Assembly (NCBI RefSeq): GCF_008973465.1
Contig: NZ_WBXN01000004.1
Coordinates: forward strand, 2,108,001-2,172,000
DNA: 64,000 nt
Source: Streptomyces sp. SS1-1
GTDB lineage: Bacteria; Actinomycetota; Actinomycetes; Streptomycetales; Streptomycetaceae
Direction: 5' to 3'
Part shown: positions 37,102 through 47,080 of the stretch, one piece after another
How positions within the stretch are numbered: position 1 is the stretch's first letter
Layout: each line of letters begins with the position of its first letter
Translations under genes and position numbers: made by a program
The notes under the pieces: generated by a model
Database searches by the model: none
Told to the model about the DNA's origin: nothing
Seen by the model: only the letters and a program-made list of their open reading frames with translations

Positions 37102-37464
37102 GGGTTGCCTCCTGATCATGTCTTGGGAATAACTCAGCCACGCGCGTGCGCGAAGCATTGGCCGTAGTCCACACGGGCGGGGCGGATCGCGCAAGTACCC
37201 GGCCGTCCGGACCGCCGAAACGGTGACGATCCGGAACGTGTCACCGCAACTCCTGGCACCCGAACATGGCTCCGTGGTGACGTGCACCACACCAATGTGC
37301 CCCCTTTGTGAGTTTGGGAACCCTTCGGGGGCACTCGACCGTTGTCCAAACGCCGGTTACCCAACAGTAGAGATGACGTCCGGTCCCCCGAGGTACACGA
37401 TGGGGAGCGGTGCAGCGCACCCAGAAACCCCAGAATCACGGCCCTCTGACAGGTAAGGAACAGC
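37102..37464. other. Divergent control region before aceE
   Basis: This 363-base gap separates the DUF3052 gene from aceE. TGCCCCC (37298-37304) can pair with GGGGGCA (37327-37333) over a 22-base loop. Short AT-richer patches (for example CAGTAGAGATGAC near 37365) might hold a promoter, but no -35/-10 pair is convincing. AAGGA before the GTG at 37465 is a normal ribosome site. Confidence 0.4.
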
Positions 37465-40212
37465 GTGGCTTCCGGTTCAGATCGCAACCCGATCATCATT
37501 GGCGGCCTTCCGAGTCAGGTTCCTGACTTCGATCCCGAGGAAACCCAGGAGTGGCTCGACTCCCTCGACGCCGCCGTGGACGAGCGCGGCCGGGAGCGGG
37601 CCCGCTATCTGATGCTGCGCCTGATCGAACGGGCCCGCGCGAGGCGCGTCGCGGTCCCCGAGATGCGCAGCACGGACTACGTCAACACCATCGCCACCAA
37701 GGACGAGCCTTTCTTCCCGGGCAACGAGGAGATCGAGCGCAAGATCCTGAACGCCACCCGGTGGAACGCCGCGGTCATGGTGTCCCGGGCCCAGCGCCCC
37801 GGCATCGGCGTCGGCGGCCACATCGCCACGTTCGCCTCCTCCGCGTCGCTCTACGACGTGGGCTTCAACCACTTCTTCCGCGGCAAGGACGAGGGCGACG
37901 GCGGCGACCAGGTCTTCTTCCAGGGCCACGCCTCGCCGGGCATCTACGCGCGCGCCTTCCTGCTGGACCGCCTCAGCGAGCAGAACCTGGACGCCTTCCG
38001 CCAGGAGAAGTCCAAGGCGCCGCACGGCCTGTCCTCGTACCCGCACCCCCGGCTGATGCCGGACTTCTGGGAGTTCCCGACCGTCTCCATGGGCCTCGGC
38101 CCGATCGGCGCGATCTACCAGGCGCGGATGAACCGCTACATGGAGGCCCGCGGCATCGCGGACACCTCCAAGTCGCACGTGTGGGCGTTCCTCGGCGACG
38201 GCGAGATGGACGAGCCGGAGTCGCTGGGCCAGCTGTCCATCGCCGCCCGCGAGGGCCTGGACAACCTGACGTTCGTGGTGAACTGCAACCTGCAGCGCCT
38301 CGACGGCCCCGTCCGGGGCAACGGCAAGGTCATCCAGGAGCTGGAGTCGATCTTCCGCGGCGCCGGCTGGAACGTGATCAAGCTGATCTGGGACCGCTCC
38401 TGGGACCCGCTGCTCGCGCAGGACCGCGACGGCATCCTGGTCAACAAGATGAACACCACGCCGGACGGCCAGTTCCAGACGTACGCCACCGAGACCGGCG
38501 CGTACATCCGCGAGCACTTCTTCGGCGACGACCAGCGGCTGCGCGCCATGGTCGAGGGCATGACCGACGACCAGATCCTGCACCTGGGCCGCGGTGGTCA
38601 CGACCACCGCAAGATCTTCGCGGCGTTCTCGGCGGCCAAGGCGCACAAGGGCCAGCCGACGGTGATCCTCGCCAAGACGATCAAGGGCTGGACCCTCGGC
38701 CCCAACTTCGAGGGCCGCAACGCCACGCACCAGATGAAGAAGCTGACGGTCGACGACCTCAAGCGCTTCCGGGACCGGCTGCATCTGCCGATCGCCGACA
38801 AGGAGCTGGAGAGCGGTCTCCCGCCGTACTACCACCCGGGGCGCGACTCCGAGGAGATCCAGTACATGCACGACCGCCGCAAGGGGCTCGGCGGTTATGT
38901 GCCCACCCGGGTCGTGCGGTCGAAGCCGCTGGCGCTGCCGGACGACAAGACGTACGCGACCGTGAAGAAGGGCTCGGGTCAGCAGTCGATCGCCACGACC
39001 ATGGCGTTCGTGCGGCTCCTGAAGGACCTCATGCGGGACAAGGAGCTCGGCAGGCGTTTCGTGCTGATCGCGCCGGACGAGTACCGCACGTTCGGCATGG
39101 ACTCGTTCTTCCCGAGCGCGAAGATCTACAACCCGCTCGGGCAGCAGTACGAGGCGGTCGACCGGGATCTGCTGCTCGCCTACAAGGAGTCCCCGCAGGG
39201 CCAGATGCTGCACGACGGCATCTCGGAGGCGGGCTGCACCGCCTCGCTGATCGCGGCGGGCTCGGCGTACGCCACGCACGGCGAGCCGCTGATCCCGGTG
39301 TACGTCTTCTACTCGATGTTCGGTTTCCAGCGCACCGGTGACCAGTTCTGGCAGATGGCGGACCAGCTCGCGCGCGGTTTCGTCCTGGGTGCCACAGCCG
39401 GGCGCACGACCCTGACCGGTGAGGGACTGCAGCACGCCGACGGGCACTCGCAGCTGCTGGCCTCGACCAACCCGGGCTGTGTCGCCTACGACCCGGCGTA
39501 CGGCTTCGAGATCGCGCACATCGTCCAGGACGGTCTGCGCCGGATGTACGGCGGCGATGCCGAGCACCCGCACGGCGAGGACGTCTTCTACTACCTCACC
39601 GTCTACAACGAGCCCATCCAGCACCCGGCCGAGCCCGAGAACGTCGACGTCGAGGGCATCCTCAAGGGCGTCTACCGGCTGAGCGAGGGCGGCTCGGGCT
39701 CGGTGCCGGCGCAGATCATGGCGTCCGGTGTGGCCGTGCCGTGGGCCCTGGAGGCGCAGAAGATCCTCGCCGAGGAGTGGAACGTCAAGGCGGACGTCTG
39801 GTCGGCCACCTCCTGGAACGAGCTGCGGCGCGAGGCGGTGGCCTGCGAGGAGCACAACCTGCTGCATCCGGAGGAGGAGCAGCGCGTGCCGTACGTGACG
39901 CGCAAGCTGAGCGGTGCCGAGGGGCCGTTCGTGGCCGTCTCCGACTGGATGCGGTCGGTGCCGGACCAGATCGCCCGCTGGGTGCCGGGCACGTACCAGT
40001 CGCTGGGTGCCGACGGGTTCGGCTTCGCGGACACGCGGGGCGCGGCGCGGCGGTTCTTCCACATCGACGCGCACTCGATCGTGCTGGCCGTGCTCACCGA
40101 GCTGGCCAGGGAGGGCAAGGTGGACCGTTCGGCCCTGAAGCAGGCCATCGACCGGTACCAGCTGCTCGATGTCACGGCGGCGGACCCGGGGGCGGCCGGG
40201 GGCGACGCGTAG
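37465..40212 (+). CDS. aceE: Pyruvate dehydrogenase E1 component, homodimeric type
   Basis: 915 aa, the length expected of single-chain AceE. GTG start with AAGGA. The thiamine-diphosphate motif is at residue 244 ([12 protein letters not shown] ... NCN). N-terminal region [19 protein letters not shown] and the middle [22 protein letters not shown] and [18 protein letters not shown] are typical. The enzyme decarboxylates pyruvate and passes the acetyl group to the lipoyl E2 of the complex, giving acetyl-CoA. E2 and E3 genes are not in this window, as in other actinobacteria. Its terminator is very strong. Confidence 0.97.
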   Translation: MASGSDRNPIIIGGLPSQVPDFDPEETQEWLDSLDAAVDERGRERARYLMLRLIERARARRVAVPEMRSTDYVNTIATKDEPFFPGNEEIERKILNATRWNAAVMVSRAQRPGIGVGGHIATFASSASLYDVGFNHFFRGKDEGDGGDQVFFQGHASPGIYARAFLLDRLSEQNLDAFRQEKSKAPHGLSSYPHPRLMPDFWEFPTVSMGLGPIGAIYQARMNRYMEARGIADTSKSHVWAFLGDGEMDEPESLGQLSIAAREGLDNLTFVVNCNLQRLDGPVRGNGKVIQELESIFRGAGWNVIKLIWDRSWDPLLAQDRDGILVNKMNTTPDGQFQTYATETGAYIREHFFGDDQRLRAMVEGMTDDQILHLGRGGHDHRKIFAAFSAAKAHKGQPTVILAKTIKGWTLGPNFEGRNATHQMKKLTVDDLKRFRDRLHLPIADKELESGLPPYYHPGRDSEEIQYMHDRRKGLGGYVPTRVVRSKPLALPDDKTYATVKKGSGQQSIATTMAFVRLLKDLMRDKELGRRFVLIAPDEYRTFGMDSFFPSAKIYNPLGQQYEAVDRDLLLAYKESPQGQMLHDGISEAGCTASLIAAGSAYATHGEPLIPVYVFYSMFGFQRTGDQFWQMADQLARGFVLGATAGRTTLTGEGLQHADGHSQLLASTNPGCVAYDPAYGFEIAHIVQDGLRRMYGGDAEHPHGEDVFYYLTVYNEPIQHPAEPENVDVEGILKGVYRLSEGGSGSVPAQIMASGVAVPWALEAQKILAEEWNVKADVWSATSWNELRREAVACEEHNLLHPEEEQRVPYVTRKLSGAEGPFVAVSDWMRSVPDQIARWVPGTYQSLGADGFGFADTRGAARRFFHIDAHSIVLAVLTELAREGKVDRSALKQAIDRYQLLDVTAADPGAAGGDA

Positions 40213-40225
40213 GTACGGCAAGAGC

Positions 40226-40274
40226 GACGGGGTGGGGCGCCCTGCGGGTGATCCGCGGGGCGCCCCACCCCGTC
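40226..40274 (+). terminator. aceE terminator, 17-bp perfect outer stem
   Basis: The arm at 40226-40242 is fully complementary to 40258-40274; the loop itself can pair GCGG (40244-40247) with CCGC (40253-40256). It may also serve the convergent DUF4190-like gene. Confidence 0.9.
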
Positions 40275-40375
40275 GTCATGTACGGAAGGGCGCTCGGGCC
40301 GAAGGGAACATCAGGGCGCCGGGTGACCCGCCGGCGCGGCCCTTCACGGCGGTGGCCGCCGTGGGGCCGGGCGGG

Positions 40376-40681
40376 TCAGGCGAGGCCGATGCCCGGGCCG
40401 GCCGCACCCGCCAGCCAGATGAGCGCCAGCAGGGTGTCGATCGCGCCCAGGACCAGCGCCACCAGGGCGGGGACCGGGCGGGCTCCCGACCATGAGCGGC
40501 CCATGGCCAGCCAGCCGCAGACGATCGCCACCGGGCCGAGGATGATGCCCAGTACGAAGAATCCGGCGACCGCGCAGATGGCTCCGACGATTCCCAGCGT
40601 CGCGCGATCCGGCCCGGTCCGTGACCACGTCCGGCCACGTGAGCGGGGGTGCCTGCGCGTGCCATGTCCGAAGCCCGCCAT
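40376..40681 (-). CDS. DUF4190-like small membrane protein
   Basis: 101 aa, ATG at 40681 with AGGGAG at 7 nt. A basic N-terminus (GHGTRRHPRSRGRTW) is followed by two membrane segments: LGIVGAICAVAGFFVLGIIL with GPVAIVCGWLAMGR, and PVPALVALVLGAIDTLLALIW. The 'LG/AxxLGxxAxxxG' spacing is as in DUF4190 proteins of Streptomyces. Function unknown. Confidence 0.7.
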   Translation of the reverse strand: MAGFGHGTRRHPRSRGRTWSRTGPDRATLGIVGAICAVAGFFVLGIILGPVAIVCGWLAMGRSWSGARPVPALVALVLGAIDTLLALIWLAGAAGPGIGLA

Positions 40682-40898
40682 CGTCAACTCCCTGGTTCGG
40701 CGTTGGACTTGACGAGTAACCGCTGCGGCGGACTTCATTCCCGCCCGGCCGGACCGCGGCGCGCTGTCCCCCTCCGGCAGCGCGCCGCTGGCCCCGGCTT
40801 GACTTACTGTCACCTGCGGGACCGGACGACGGGAGGGATCCGCGGCGTTGTCACCCTGATGAGGGAACTCCCGCCGCGAACCCCTCCGTTCGCACGCG

Positions 40899-42518
40899 TC
40901 AGATGTGCGCGGCGCCCACTCCGGCGCCCGCGTTCTCGCCCCTCTTGGTGAGGAAGGCGACGAGGACGGCGACGACGGCCACACCGGCGGCGACCAGGGA
41001 GGCCGCGCTCATACCGGAGATGAAGGTGTCGTGGGCGACGTCCGTGATCTTCGTGGCGATCGCCTCGGGGGTGCCCGGAGGCACGGGGGCGCCGCCCTTC
41101 TGCACGGCGGTCGCCGCCCCTTCCAGCTGCTCCGGGGCGAGCGGCGGGAGTCCCGCGTCCGTCCAGTTGCCCGGGAGGTCGTTGTCGACCTTGGAGGCCA
41201 TGACGGCACCCAGCACCGCCGTGCCGAGGCTTCCGCCGACCTGCATCGCGGACTGCTGCAGACCGCCGGCGACACCGGACAGCTCCAGCGGCGCGTTGCC
41301 CACGATGACCTCGGTGGCACCGACCATGACGGGGGCGAGGCCCAGGCCCAGCAGGGCGAACCAGAGCGACATCACGCCGCTGCCGGTGTGCGTGTCGAGC
41401 GTCGACATGCCGTACATGGCGAGCGCGGTGAGGGCCATGCCCCCCGCCAGCGGGATGCGCGGGCCGACCTTCGTGATCATGGCGCCCGCGAGCGGGGAGC
41501 CGACGATCATCATGCCGGTCAGGGGCAGCAGGCGCAGACCGGCGTCGACCGGGCCCAGGCCCCGCACACCCTGCAGGTAGAAGGTGACGAAGAACAGGCC
41601 GCCCATGAAGGAGATGGCCATCAGGACCATCAGCACCACACCCGCGGACAGCGGGACGGAGCGGAAGAGGCCCAGCGGGATCAGCGGCTCCTTGACCTTC
41701 GTCTCCCAGTAGGCGAAGAAGCCGAAGCTGGCGAGCGAGGCGATGATGAACGCCCAGACGCCGGTGTCGCCCCAGCCCCACTCGGGGGCCTTGATGATGG
41801 CCCAGACGAGGCAGAACACGGCGGCGGACAGCAGGGCGATGCCGAGCAGGTCGAAGGAGCGCGGCGCGTTCTCCGCGCGGTGGTCGAGCAGGATCCACAC
41901 GCCGAGCGCGACGGCGAGGACGCCGACCGGCACGTTGACGAAGAACACCGACTGCCAGTTGACGTGCTCGACGAGGACACCGCCGAGGATCGGGCCGCCG
42001 GCGGTGGAGGCGCCGATGACCATGCCCCAGATGCCGATGGCCATGTTGAGCTTCTCGGCCGGGAAGGTCGCGCGCAGCAGGCCGAGCGCGGCCGGCATCA
42101 GCAGGGCGCCGAACAGGCCCTGGAAGACACGGAAGACGATGACCATCGTGATGCCCTGGGAGAGCCCGATGGCGGCGGAGGAGGCGGCGAAGCCCGCCAC
42201 GCCGATGAGGAAGGTCTGGCGGTGCCCGAAGCGGTCGCCGAGCTTGCCGGCGGTGATCAGGGAGACGGCCAGCGCGAGGAAGTACGCGTTGGTGATCCAC
42301 TGCAGATCGGACCAGCTGGCTTTCAGGTCCTCGCCGATGGCGGGGTTCGCGATGGCCACGATGGTGCCGTCGAGGGCCACCATCATGACCCCCACTGCGA
42401 CGGTGATGAGCGTGAGCCAGGGGTGTCCGCGCATCCCCTTGGCCGACGTCGCGTCCGAGGGGACCGCCGGCGCGTCGCCCCCCGACCCCGTCGTGTCGAT
42501 GGTGGTCTGACTAGTCAT
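40899..42518 (-). CDS. 14-TM MFS efflux transporter (DHA2 type)
   Basis: 539 aa, ATG at 42518. Motifs: VMMVALDGTIVAIANPAIGEDL in TM1, GKLGDRFGHRQTFLIG (motif A), VFQGLFGALLMPAALGLL and GPILGGVLVEHVNWQSVFFVNVP (motif C). Polar C-terminal end with a GAGVGAAH tail. No ribosome site; TTGTCA-N18-TAGCCT ends 7 nt before the ATG, so the mRNA should be leaderless. Divergent from a TetR regulator across a 66-base gap, a typical repressor-pump pair. Substrate unknown. Confidence 0.92.
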   Translation of the reverse strand: MTSQTTIDTTGSGGDAPAVPSDATSAKGMRGHPWLTLITVAVGVMMVALDGTIVAIANPAIGEDLKASWSDLQWITNAYFLALAVSLITAGKLGDRFGHRQTFLIGVAGFAASSAAIGLSQGITMVIVFRVFQGLFGALLMPAALGLLRATFPAEKLNMAIGIWGMVIGASTAGGPILGGVLVEHVNWQSVFFVNVPVGVLAVALGVWILLDHRAENAPRSFDLLGIALLSAAVFCLVWAIIKAPEWGWGDTGVWAFIIASLASFGFFAYWETKVKEPLIPLGLFRSVPLSAGVVLMVLMAISFMGGLFFVTFYLQGVRGLGPVDAGLRLLPLTGMMIVGSPLAGAMITKVGPRIPLAGGMALTALAMYGMSTLDTHTGSGVMSLWFALLGLGLAPVMVGATEVIVGNAPLELSGVAGGLQQSAMQVGGSLGTAVLGAVMASKVDNDLPGNWTDAGLPPLAPEQLEGAATAVQKGGAPVPPGTPEAIATKITDVAHDTFISGMSAASLVAAGVAVVAVLVAFLTKRGENAGAGVGAAHI

Positions 42519-42584
42519 GTGTTCGAGGCTAGTGACAGTCACTGACAATTGACAAACCAATTCACAAGTCGGTAACTGACACGT
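42519..42584. promoter_or_regulatory. Overlapping divergent promoters with TetR operator candidate
   Basis: AGTGAC-A-GTCACT (42531-42543) is a perfect dyad. It lies in the spacer of the pump promoter (TTGTCA 42555-42550, TAGCCT 42531-42526, minus) and just upstream of the regulator's -35 TTGACA (42549-42554), whose -10 would be TAACTG (42573-42578). One bound dimer could block the pump promoter and lower its own. Confidence 0.6.
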
Positions 42585-43211
42585 ATGGAAACGTTGCGCG
42601 AACGCAAGAAGCAGCGCACCCGGGAAGCACTGCTGCGTACCGCGCTGGAGCTCTTCACGACACGGGGGTACGAGGACACCACCGTCGACGACATCGCCGG
42701 CGCGGTCGACGTGTCGCAGCGCACGTTCTTCCGGTACTTCGCGGGCAAGGAGGAGGCCGCCCTCGCACTGCAGGAGATGACGGAGACGCACTTCCTGCGG
42801 GCGGTGCGCGACCGGCCGCCGCACGAGGCGCCGATGGAGGCGCTGCGGCAGGCCGTCCTGGACAGCTGGGACTCGCTCAGCGAGGTGGTCGAGTCGGTGG
42901 CGCCGGTCGAGGTCTTCCTGCGCATGTACCAGGTGATCGAGTCGACGCCGGTCCTGCTCGCCGCCCATCTGCGGCGCTCGCTGGAGATCGAGGAGGCGAT
43001 CGCGCGGGTGCTGGCCGAGCGCGAGGGCGTGGACGTCGACGCCGACCCGCGGCCGCGGCTGGCGGTGGCCGTGTTCGGCGGGGTGATGCGGCTCACGGAA
43101 CGGTGCTGGTCCACGGGCGGCGACACAAGCCTGGACGCCATACGGGCGTTGGCGGTGCAGCACCTGGAACAGGTCGGTCCTGCGCTCACCGGGAGCTGGC
43201 GAACGCACTGA
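42585..43211 (+). CDS. TetR-family regulator of the adjacent efflux pump
   Basis: 208 aa. N-terminal helix-turn-helix: RTREALLRTALELFTTRGYEDTTVDDIAGAVDVSQRTFFRYFAGKEE. The ligand domain contains the FRMYQV/LAAHLRRSLEIEEAIARVLAER helices. No ribosome site before ATG; -35/-10 geometry predicts initiation at or next to the ATG. It probably represses itself and the divergent MFS gene, releasing when the pump substrate binds. Confidence 0.92.
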   Translation: METLRERKKQRTREALLRTALELFTTRGYEDTTVDDIAGAVDVSQRTFFRYFAGKEEAALALQEMTETHFLRAVRDRPPHEAPMEALRQAVLDSWDSLSEVVESVAPVEVFLRMYQVIESTPVLLAAHLRRSLEIEEAIARVLAEREGVDVDADPRPRLAVAVFGGVMRLTERCWSTGGDTSLDAIRALAVQHLEQVGPALTGSWRTH

Positions 43212-43246
43212 GAAAGGTGGCCCGTTCACACAACCTTGATCAAAAC

Positions 43247-43260
43247 GTGATCCGTGTCAC
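43247..43260 (+). promoter_or_regulatory. Candidate Crp-binding site
   Basis: GTGATCCGTGTCAC matches the Streptomyces Crp consensus GTG-N6-GNCAC exactly. It is 45 bases before the GTG start of the alpha/beta hydrolase gene, and a -10-like TAGTGT is at 43290-43295, placing the site near -50. Confidence 0.4.
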
Positions 43261-43304
43261 TTGATTCACGCGAGACCCGCTGGTTCTCCTAGTGTGTCCT
43301 CCCA

Positions 43305-44522
43305 GTGACTTCCTTCGACACCACCCCGCAACTGAACGTCTGGCGCGCTCTGCTCGCACTGGCCGTCGTGTTCGTGATGCTGGCGACGACGGGCTGGACC
43401 GCACTGCGGCACCATCGCGGCGCCGCCCCGCTCGAGGCCTCGCTCAGCGCCTGGGAACACGGCAGTCTCGCCGGTCACCGGCTTCCGGCGGCGGACTCCT
43501 CCCCCACCCGGCTCGCCTCGTTCTTCACCTCCCTCACGGAGCAGCAGCGGTCGCATCTCGTGCGCCGCTATCCGCTCGCGGTCGGCAACATGAACGGCGC
43601 CCCGGCCGAACTGCGCTACCGCGCCAACCGTGTCGCGCTCCGCGAGGCGCGTGAGGTCGAGCACAAGCGCGTGCACGACAGCGGTCTCACACCGGACGGG
43701 CAGCGCGCCGCGGCCCAGCGCGAGGAGCGCTTCGGGTCCCTGCTGCGCTCGGACCGCCAGATCCTCGCCTTCGACCCGGCCGGCGGCGGACGGGCCGCGG
43801 AGGTCTTCGGCGACCTGGACCGGGCCGAGCGGGTCTCGGTCGTGGTCCCCGGCGTCGACACCGACGTGCTCACCTTCCAGCGCACGCACCGCAAGTACTC
43901 GGCGCCGGTCGGCATGGCCCGCTCGCTGTACGACGCCGAGCGCGCGGCCGCGCCGTCGACGCGTACGGCCGTCATCGCCTGGGCCGACTACACGACGCCC
44001 GGCGGGCTCGGCCTCGACTCGGCGACCGCGACGCGCGCCGCCGACGGGGCCGTCCGGCTGAACGCGCTGGTGCGGGCGCTGCCGGGCCGCTCGCCCGTCT
44101 CGCTGTTCTGCCACAGCTACGGCTCGGTGCTGTGCGGTCTGGCCGCGCGGGAACTGCCGGGCCGGGTCACCGACATAGCGGTCGCGGGCAGCCCCGGCAT
44201 GCGGGTGGAGCGGGCCTCGCAGCTGCGCACCACCGCGCACGTGTGGGCGATGCGGGACGCCGACGACTGGGTGCAGGACGTGCCGTATCTGGAACTCGGC
44301 GGCCTCGGGCACGGCGAGGACCCGGTGTCCTCGGCGTTCGGCGCGCGGGTGCTGTCGGCCCGGGACGCGAAGGGCCACAGCGGCTACTTCGAGCCCGGCA
44401 CGGAGAGTGTGACGAACTTCGCGGAGATCGGGGTCGGCGCGTACGAGTCGGTGCGGTGCGCCGACGGCACCGTCGGGTGCCGTGCGGGCCTGTCCGACGC
44501 CGCGCCGGCCGGACGCGCGTAG
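43305..44522 (+). CDS. Alpha/beta hydrolase (DUF1023-like), membrane-anchored
   Basis: 405 aa, GTG. One N-terminal hydrophobic helix (ALLALAVVFVMLATTGWTAL) serves as signal anchor. The hydrolase core has VSVVVPGVDTDVLTFQ, VIAWADYTTPGGLGLDSAT, the nucleophile elbow SLFCHSYGSVLCG (Ser in H-S-Y-G-S) and a C-terminal His in DAKGHSGYF. This is the DUF1023 layout common in actinobacterial exported lipases/esterases. A candidate Crp site lies upstream. Confidence 0.84.
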   Translation: MTSFDTTPQLNVWRALLALAVVFVMLATTGWTALRHHRGAAPLEASLSAWEHGSLAGHRLPAADSSPTRLASFFTSLTEQQRSHLVRRYPLAVGNMNGAPAELRYRANRVALREAREVEHKRVHDSGLTPDGQRAAAQREERFGSLLRSDRQILAFDPAGGGRAAEVFGDLDRAERVSVVVPGVDTDVLTFQRTHRKYSAPVGMARSLYDAERAAAPSTRTAVIAWADYTTPGGLGLDSATATRAADGAVRLNALVRALPGRSPVSLFCHSYGSVLCGLAARELPGRVTDIAVAGSPGMRVERASQLRTTAHVWAMRDADDWVQDVPYLELGGLGHGEDPVSSAFGARVLSARDAKGHSGYFEPGTESVTNFAEIGVGAYESVRCADGTVGCRAGLSDAAPAGRA

Positions 44523-44568
44523 AGACGAGAGGAACTGCGGTGTGCGCGGGGTGGGGACGGAGGAACAC

Positions 44569-45438
44569 GTGCCGCATACGATGAGCCGCATGGGTGACGT
44601 ACTGGCCGGATTTCATGCCGCCTGGGAGTTCGAGTCCGACTCCGTGCTCATCCGCTATGAACGGGGCCTTCGGACACCGAAGCTGTTCCAGGCCCTCGGG
44701 GAGCGCCGCGTCCCCTACCGGGCGATCGCCGACGCGACGCTGACGCCGGGCAGACGCGGGACCGTGGTGCTGCGGCTCGAACTGCGCCCGGGCGCCGATC
44801 CGTTGCTGGCGGCGGCCGCGGGACAGCTGAAGGAGGGCGGCGATCCGTACCGGCTGGTGCTGCCGGCCGAGCGCGAGACGCTCGCCGAGTACTACCGCGA
44901 CGAGGTGCGGGAGCGGCTGACCGACTCCGGTTCGGCCGAGGACTTCCTGGTGGGCGCGCCCGACGTGCCGTTGCAGTTCAAGGCATATGACGGAAAAGCC
45001 TCGTTCGACGGGAAAATCGTCCATTTCAGGTGGTTCTGGACGGGTGCGTCCTCGGCGAAGTGGAAGGCGGGCGACCAGAGTTTCCCGGTGGCCGAGCTGA
45101 GCGGTGTCGAGTGGCGCTCGCCCGAGGTCTTCGAGGGGCATCTGCGCCTGCTGCGCCGGGACTCCTCGCAGCAGCCCGCGCAGGCCGACCAGGACCCGGC
45201 CGCCGTCGTCTTCGGACTCGGGTACGGGCCGGTGCACGAGTCGCTGCCGTTCGCCGCGGCCGTCCTCGCGGCGGTCCGCCGGGCGGAACCGGTGGCCGTG
45301 CCGCCGGCCGGGGCGCCGCGGCGCGACCCGGCCGACATCGCCGAGCGGATCCGTCATCTCGGCGAGCTGCACCAGGCGGGGCTGGTGACGGACGAGGAGT
45401 TCGCCGGCAAGAAGGCGGAGCTGCTCGCCGAGCTGTGA
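44569..45438 (+). CDS. DUF4429 protein with C-terminal SHOCT motif
   Basis: 289 aa from the GTG at 44569, which has GGAGGA 4 bases before it; ATGs at 44581 and 44590 are weaker. DUF4429 domain repeats are visible (GFHAAWEFESDSVLIRYERG and PLQFKAYDGKASFDGKIVHF). The C-terminus DPADIAERIRHLGELHQAGLVTDEEFAGKKAELLAEL is a classic SHOCT oligomerisation motif. Function unknown; membrane-proximal regulatory roles have been proposed for such proteins. Confidence 0.85.
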   Translation: MPHTMSRMGDVLAGFHAAWEFESDSVLIRYERGLRTPKLFQALGERRVPYRAIADATLTPGRRGTVVLRLELRPGADPLLAAAAGQLKEGGDPYRLVLPAERETLAEYYRDEVRERLTDSGSAEDFLVGAPDVPLQFKAYDGKASFDGKIVHFRWFWTGASSAKWKAGDQSFPVAELSGVEWRSPEVFEGHLRLLRRDSSQQPAQADQDPAAVVFGLGYGPVHESLPFAAAVLAAVRRAEPVAVPPAGAPRRDPADIAERIRHLGELHQAGLVTDEEFAGKKAELLAEL

Positions 45439-45459
45439 CGGCTCCGGCCGCGCCGGGTC

Positions 45460-46473
45460 CTACTCCCGGCCGGCGGACGTGAAGGACATGTCGGCGTAGC
45501 GGGTGCCGGCCACCCGCCGCGCCAGCGGCTCCAGCAGGGCCAGTTCCGCCGCGTCCAGCTCGATACGGGTCGCCGCCGTGTTCTCCTCCACCCGGGAGGG
45601 CCTGCGGGTGCCGGGGATCGGGATCACGGGCAGGCCGTGCACCGCCGCGCGCTGCTGGACCCAGGCCAGGGCGATCTGGCCGGGCGTCGCGCCCCGGGCC
45701 TGCGCGAGGGCGCGGATCGGCTCGAGCAGGGCGGCGTTGGCGGAGGCGTTCTCGCCCGTGTACCGGGGCTGCTGGCGGCGGAAGTCGTCGGCGCTCAGCT
45801 CCTCGGCGCGGGCGAAGGACCCGGTGAGGAAGCCCCGGCCCAGCGGGGAGTACGGCACCAGGGTCACGCCCAGCTCGCGGGCGGCCGGGACGACGGCGGA
45901 CTCGATGTCCCGGCTGAACAGGGACCACTCGGACTGGACGGCCGCGATGGGGTGCACCGCCTGCGCCTGGCGCAGTTCGCCGGCGGTGACCTCGCTCAGG
46001 CCCAGCCGGCGCACCTTGCCCTCGCGGACCAGGTCCGCCATCACGCCGACGGTCTCCTCGAACGGCACCTCCACCTGGCGGCGGTGCAGGTAGTAGAGGT
46101 CGATGACGTCGACGTCGAGCCGCTTCAGGCTCGCCTCGACGCACCGGCGGATGTAGGGCTCGTCGTTGCGGATGATCCGCTTCGTGGGGTCGTCGGGGTG
46201 GATCGCCAGGCCGAACTTGGTGGCGATCACCACCTCGTCGCGGTGGGCCTTGAAGAACGGCGCCAGGAACCGCTCGTTCTCGCCGCCGCCGTACGCGTCC
46301 GCCGTGTCGTACAGCGTGACGCCGAGTTCCAGCGCGCGCTCCAGGGTGGCCCGGGAGGCGTCCGCGTCGGAGGGGCCGTACGCGAAGCTCATGCCCATGC
46401 AGCCGAGGCCCTGGACGCCCACCTCGGGTCCGTCGGCGCCGAGGCGCGCGGTGGCTATCCTGCCGTCGCTCAT
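45460..46473 (-). CDS. Aldo/keto reductase
   Basis: 337 aa. TIM-barrel AKR with catalytic tetrad: Asp and Tyr in TLYDTADAYGGGENE, Lys in VIATKFG, His in LYYLHRRQ. NADPH-binding segment IPIPGTRRPSRVEENTAA. ATG at 46473 overlaps the MerR stop (ATGA), so it is translated with its regulator. Reduces aldehydes or ketones with NADPH; MerR control suggests induction by an electrophile. Confidence 0.93.
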   Translation of the reverse strand: MSDGRIATARLGADGPEVGVQGLGCMGMSFAYGPSDADASRATLERALELGVTLYDTADAYGGGENERFLAPFFKAHRDEVVIATKFGLAIHPDDPTKRIIRNDEPYIRRCVEASLKRLDVDVIDLYYLHRRQVEVPFEETVGVMADLVREGKVRRLGLSEVTAGELRQAQAVHPIAAVQSEWSLFSRDIESAVVPAARELGVTLVPYSPLGRGFLTGSFARAEELSADDFRRQQPRYTGENASANAALLEPIRALAQARGATPGQIALAWVQQRAAVHGLPVIPIPGTRRPSRVEENTAATRIELDAAELALLEPLARRVAGTRYADMSFTSAGRE

Positions 46474-46949
46474 CCGGCCTGCTCCGTCGTCTCGTGCATG
46501 TACTTCTCCTGTTCGAAGCGGCGGCCGGCGCCGGCGTAGAAGTCGATCTTCCGGTCGAGCACCGCCAGGGTGTCCTGCAGTTCGGCGATCCGGGCGAGGA
46601 CGTCCCGGCGGGTCGTCTCCAGCAGCTCGAAGCGCTCGCCGAAGGTGTGGTCGCCCGCGCGCACCAGCTCGGCGTAGCGGACCATGTCGGCGACCGGCAT
46701 GCCGGTGAGCCGGAGCTTCCCGACGAGGTCGAGCCAGTCCAGGTCCCGGTTGCTGTAGCGGCGCTGGCCGGTGTGCGAGCGGTCGATGTGCGGCATGAGG
46801 CCGATGCGCTCGTACCAGCGCAGGGTGTGGGCCGTCAGGCCGGTGAACGCGACGACCTCGCTGATCGTGTAGCTGTCCTGGCCCTGGGGGCGCCGGTCGG
46901 GGCGCGGGGCGGCGCAGCTGTCGGTGCTCGTGGTCTCCATCACCGTCAT
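46470..46949 (-). CDS. MerR-family regulator
   Basis: 159 aa, ATG at 46949 (a second ATG is at 46940). Winged-helix part: SYTISEVVAFTGLTAHTLRWYERIGLMPHIDRSHTGQRRYSNRDLDWL. A long dimerising helix follows (RFELLETTRRDVLARIAELQDTLAVLDRKIDFY). TAGCGT lies 7 nt upstream and TTGCTT 19 bp further, the over-long spacer that MerR proteins correct by DNA distortion. It should activate its own operon with the aldo/keto reductase. Confidence 0.92.
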   Translation of the reverse strand: MTVMETTSTDSCAAPRPDRRPQGQDSYTISEVVAFTGLTAHTLRWYERIGLMPHIDRSHTGQRRYSNRDLDWLDLVGKLRLTGMPVADMVRYAELVRAGDHTFGERFELLETTRRDVLARIAELQDTLAVLDRKIDFYAGAGRRFEQEKYMHETTEQAG

Positions 46950-46966
46950 ACCGTCCACGCTATGGC

Positions 46967-46984
46967 CTTGGAGTGCGCTCCAAG
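46967..46984 (-). promoter_or_regulatory. MerR operator in a 19-bp promoter spacer
   Basis: CTTGGAGTGCGCTCCAAG is a perfect 7-bp inverted repeat around TGCG. It lies between TTGCTT (46987-46982, minus) and TAGCGT (46962-46957), spacer 19 bp, overlapping the -35 edge, as in classic MerR promoters. Confidence 0.8.
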
Positions 46985-47080
46985 CAAGCGGAAACGGTGA
47001 GAAACGCGGGGGACATGGCCTGAAGCCCATGGCCCTCCTGCCCGACGGAGGTGCGGGCGTCACCCCCTAAGCTCGACGGC

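Noticed and set aside
37477..40221. A 914-codon frame antisense to aceE
   Set aside because: Mirror of a highly conserved gene; no motif of its own.
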